Source of the DNA: Chaetorhynchus papuensis
Taxonomy: Eukaryota; Chordata; Aves; Passeriformes; Rhipiduridae
Direction: 5' to 3'
Length of the DNA: 64,000 nt
Assembly (NCBI GenBank): GCA_013396525.1
Contig: VWYX01000785.1
Location: 124,001-188,000 of the forward strand
The position numbers and the translations under genes are program-made. The notes under the pieces are model-generated. The model was not told where the DNA came from, made no database searches, and saw nothing but the letters and a program-made list of their open reading frames with translations. Of the stretch, positions 61,649-64,000 are shown one piece after another (positions within the stretch are counted from its first letter, which is position 1; each line of letters starts with the position of its first letter).

Positions 61649-62830
61649 TTGGCTTTTATCATTCATTTATTGAAAAATCCACCATAAAAATCAGCAGGAT
61701 TTATGGTGAAAATTAATAGCACCTGAATAAAGGAAGAAGAAACTTGGCTTGAAAAATTTTACCCTGTTTTAGGACTGATACCTGGAAAGTACTTGTTATG
61801 GTACACTCTTAATATTAGTAGTCATGTGATGGGGATGTGAAAGGGTAAAATGTTCCCAGGATTTGTTAGCACAACCTTCTTCATCTGGAAGAAGGGGAAC
61901 TCCTAGAAACTTGGCCAGAAAACAGGTGACAAGGTGCCCTGTAATGGACAACCTCCCTTGAGTTCCCTGGTACACCCATGCTTGCTGTCTTGACATGAGT
62001 AAGATGGTAAAAAAGTGATTTTTAATCACTCTCTGCTGAAATGTAAGGCTGTTGCAATTACATTATATCTTCCCTCCCACCCCACAAAGTGATTAATTAA
62101 ATTGCATACAAATTCTGCCTGGTACTTAAATGCTGTGCATGCATTATCTTCATAGTTCATTATCCATTCCTATGGAGATCAAAAAGCACAGCTCTGACTC
62201 TGAGGAATATCTCCACTAAAAAATGCAATCTTTTTGTTGCGCTGCTCTGCTGACTACCTGTCATCAGAGCTTCATCTGCCCCGTCCCTCAGCTGGGGGCA
62301 GCTGCTGCCTCTGCAGCTCAGCATCACATGGGAGCTGCCTGGTGGATTTAGGCTCAGGTTCAAAGGATTTCGTGGGATAATCGATCAATTAAAAGCAGAA
62401 GTCATTTCATCTACTCTAGATACGCTTTCGATGACAAAGTTTAGTGGTGCTGAAGTTTAAAGTTGGCAATTGTGGGTGTTTTTTAAATTCACTGGAAAAA
62501 TCACTCCAGGTTCCTTTTACATTTTCTCGGTGGAGAAAAACGACCCTTTCTAGAGGATGGTTCTTCTGACCTCTCTTAGATACTTATTTTAGGATGAGAT
62601 CACTTCCCATCTTGCTGTTGGCTGTAAATGAGGCCAAGGGTGAATATGTTTCTGTTGGATGTTTGGATACTTAAATTAGGGTAGATGGGCTGCTCCCTGC
62701 TGTGTTCCTTCAGGTCAGTTGGGCCATGGAACTCTCCTATCCCCATATGAAGGGCAAGCTGCCTCTTGGCTGGTGCCACTCTCCTCAGCAGATTAGTTTC
62801 CTGAGCTCAAGCTCTAGACAATTTCTTGTT
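61649..62830. other. Unique non-coding sequence
   Basis: No gene or repeat family is recognised. AT-rich motifs lie near 62375-62450 (GATAATCGATCAATTAAAAG) but the stretch is too short to call. Confidence 0.5.
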
Positions 62831-62966
62831 CATGGGATCATAGGATCATAGAATGGTTTGAGTTGGAAAGGACCTTAAAGATCATCACGTTCCAACCCCT
62901 CTGCCATGGGCAGGGACACCTTCCACCAGACCAGGCTGCTCAGACCCCTACCCAACCTGGCCTAGT
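62831..62966 (-). mobile_element. CR1 LINE 3' end fragment, minus strand
   Basis: The plus strand reads 'ggatcataggatcatagaat', 'gagttggaaaggaccttaaa', 'gatcatcacgttccaacccc', 'tctgccatgggcagggacac', 'cttccaccagaccaggctgc' and 'tcagacccctacccaacctg'. This is the reverse complement of a well-preserved CR1 3' end. It is truncated after about 136 bases. Confidence 0.94.
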
Positions 62967-63789
62967 TTGTCAATATATGAACCATAGGACATCCAAAACT
63001 GAGGATGAGTTTGCAAGGTGGGTGGCAGGGTGGAGGGGAGGCCTTCCTTTTCTGTTTATTTGGAAATGGAGCACATTTGGTACAACACTGTTGGAGGACA
63101 GTAAAACCGAGCTCATGGGGGTACCCCAACAGAGTCAGCCTTCAGAGCAGCTCCCACACCCTAAAGGAGTCTGGCTGAGCTGGGAATAGAGCCTGGGAGG
63201 CTTCAGTCTCTATCCTGCTCTGTAGTACACACTTCAAGCAAAAGAGATCGTGCTCTTCACCTGCCAGAGTGAGAGGAGCCGAGGGGAAGGCAGGAGCTCA
63301 GCACGTTAATAAGCCACATGCCTTTGCTACTGAGGGAATAAAAACTCTTTGCACCAACTATTCCTTTCTGTGCCTATTTATAAGTGTTTCCACAATACAA
63401 GCAGTGTTCAGAGTTCACTGCATCTGACTTTTGTTTTTTAAAGCTCTGTTGTACTTCTATCTGGAGCATATTAACCCCTAGGTGCTTAGGTTTTTAAATG
63501 GATAAGAGATGCCACAGGGAGGAAGAGGGAAAAAGAAAGTATCTAATCCTGCTTTAAAAAGGGCCAGAAGGTGAAATAGCAGATTAATCACTCTTTAACA
63601 CAATTTGCTGTCACCTTCACCACAAGGTCCCTTTGCTCTCATCCCCAAAATTAAGAGACAAACTCAACTGAGTTGCTGCAATTCAAAAAACTCGTACACA
63701 CGCACACACAAATAAATCCAAACCATTCCCCATGGTACAATAGTTGGAAGCACAAACCATTTTTAAACTGATACCAGAAATGAAGTTTT
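62967..63789. other. Unique non-coding sequence
   Basis: No gene or repeat family is recognised. A short CA-rich run lies at about 63696-63710. Confidence 0.5.
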
Positions 63790-64000
63790 ATTTTCAATCA
63801 TATTTACTGTAAATTAGAAATTACTCAGTAAAATGCAATCTGTTAGGCAAAATGCATCCTGTCACTTTCAATTAACCAGCTAAAAGGTTGTTAATGAATA
63901 AATATTGACTTGTAGAGGAAATGCTTCTTAACCAGCTGCAGATACATGTGCATGATATTTGACAAGTGATCAATACAGAGCTGGTACACTCCTGCTAACC
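63790..64000. promoter_or_regulatory. Candidate conserved non-coding element at the window edge
   Basis: AT-rich, non-repetitive sequence with AAAATGCATCC near 63849, TCAATTAACCAGC near 63869, GTTAATGAATAAATATTGAC near 63890 and a TGCATGATATTTGAC stretch near 63949. It may continue beyond the window. The call is by texture only. Confidence 0.25.

Noticed and set aside
61259..61687. Open frames of 100-135 codons on both strands
   Set aside because: They are translations of the purine microsatellite.
1..64000. tRNA, rRNA, snoRNA or CRISPR arrays
   Set aside because: I looked for tRNA B-box wording, paired C/D box motifs and regularly spaced direct repeats. I found none that hold together.

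Overview
The window reads as nuclear DNA from a bird, most likely a songbird. It carries many fragments of CR1, the dominant LINE of bird genomes, recognisable by their 3' ends (the 'ccttccaac' block followed by attctatg/attctgtg tails). It also has two retroviral-type LTRs whose wording I associate with passerine LTR families, plus simple repeats. The species cannot be fixed from the sequence.

I find no protein-coding gene, exon, tRNA, rRNA or snoRNA that I can support. The longest open frames (about 100 to 207 codons) resemble no protein I recognise, lie antisense to old repeats or inside them, and occur on both strands alike. The window is best read as intergenic desert or very large intron.

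Layout: 1-10 kb is mostly unique sequence with two short CR1 3' tails and a decayed piece of CR1 reverse transcriptase. At 10.04-11.57 kb a CR1 copy is split by a 655-bp LTR, and its 3' tail runs straight into a (CCCTT)n array interrupted by a 156-base assembly gap. 11.6-21 kb holds more CR1, including a 760-bp minus-strand copy at 20.03-20.79 kb. 21-44 kb is largely unique and contains several AT-rich stretches with dense homeodomain, POU and GATA-type motifs, plus CpG-retaining patches at 33.7, 36.6 and 41.5-42.2 kb. A minus-strand LTR with readable TATA box and polyA signal lies at 44.27-44.71 kb. 44.7-64 kb holds two minus-strand CR1 3' ends, one plus-strand CR1 tail, a CpG island at 52.88-53.39 kb, a (GA)n/(GGAA)n array at 61.37-61.65 kb, and further stretches that look like conserved non-coding elements.

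No genes cooperate here. The plausible biology is regulatory: CpG-rich patches and motif-dense segments in otherwise CpG-poor, repeat-punctuated DNA, as seen around developmental genes. That is inference, and cross-species alignment and chromatin data would decide it. Nothing convincingly shows a new biological system. The most interesting items are the palindromic motif cluster at 16.1-16.3 kb, the isolated CpG island at 53 kb, and the CR1 tail that appears to have seeded a pentanucleotide array.
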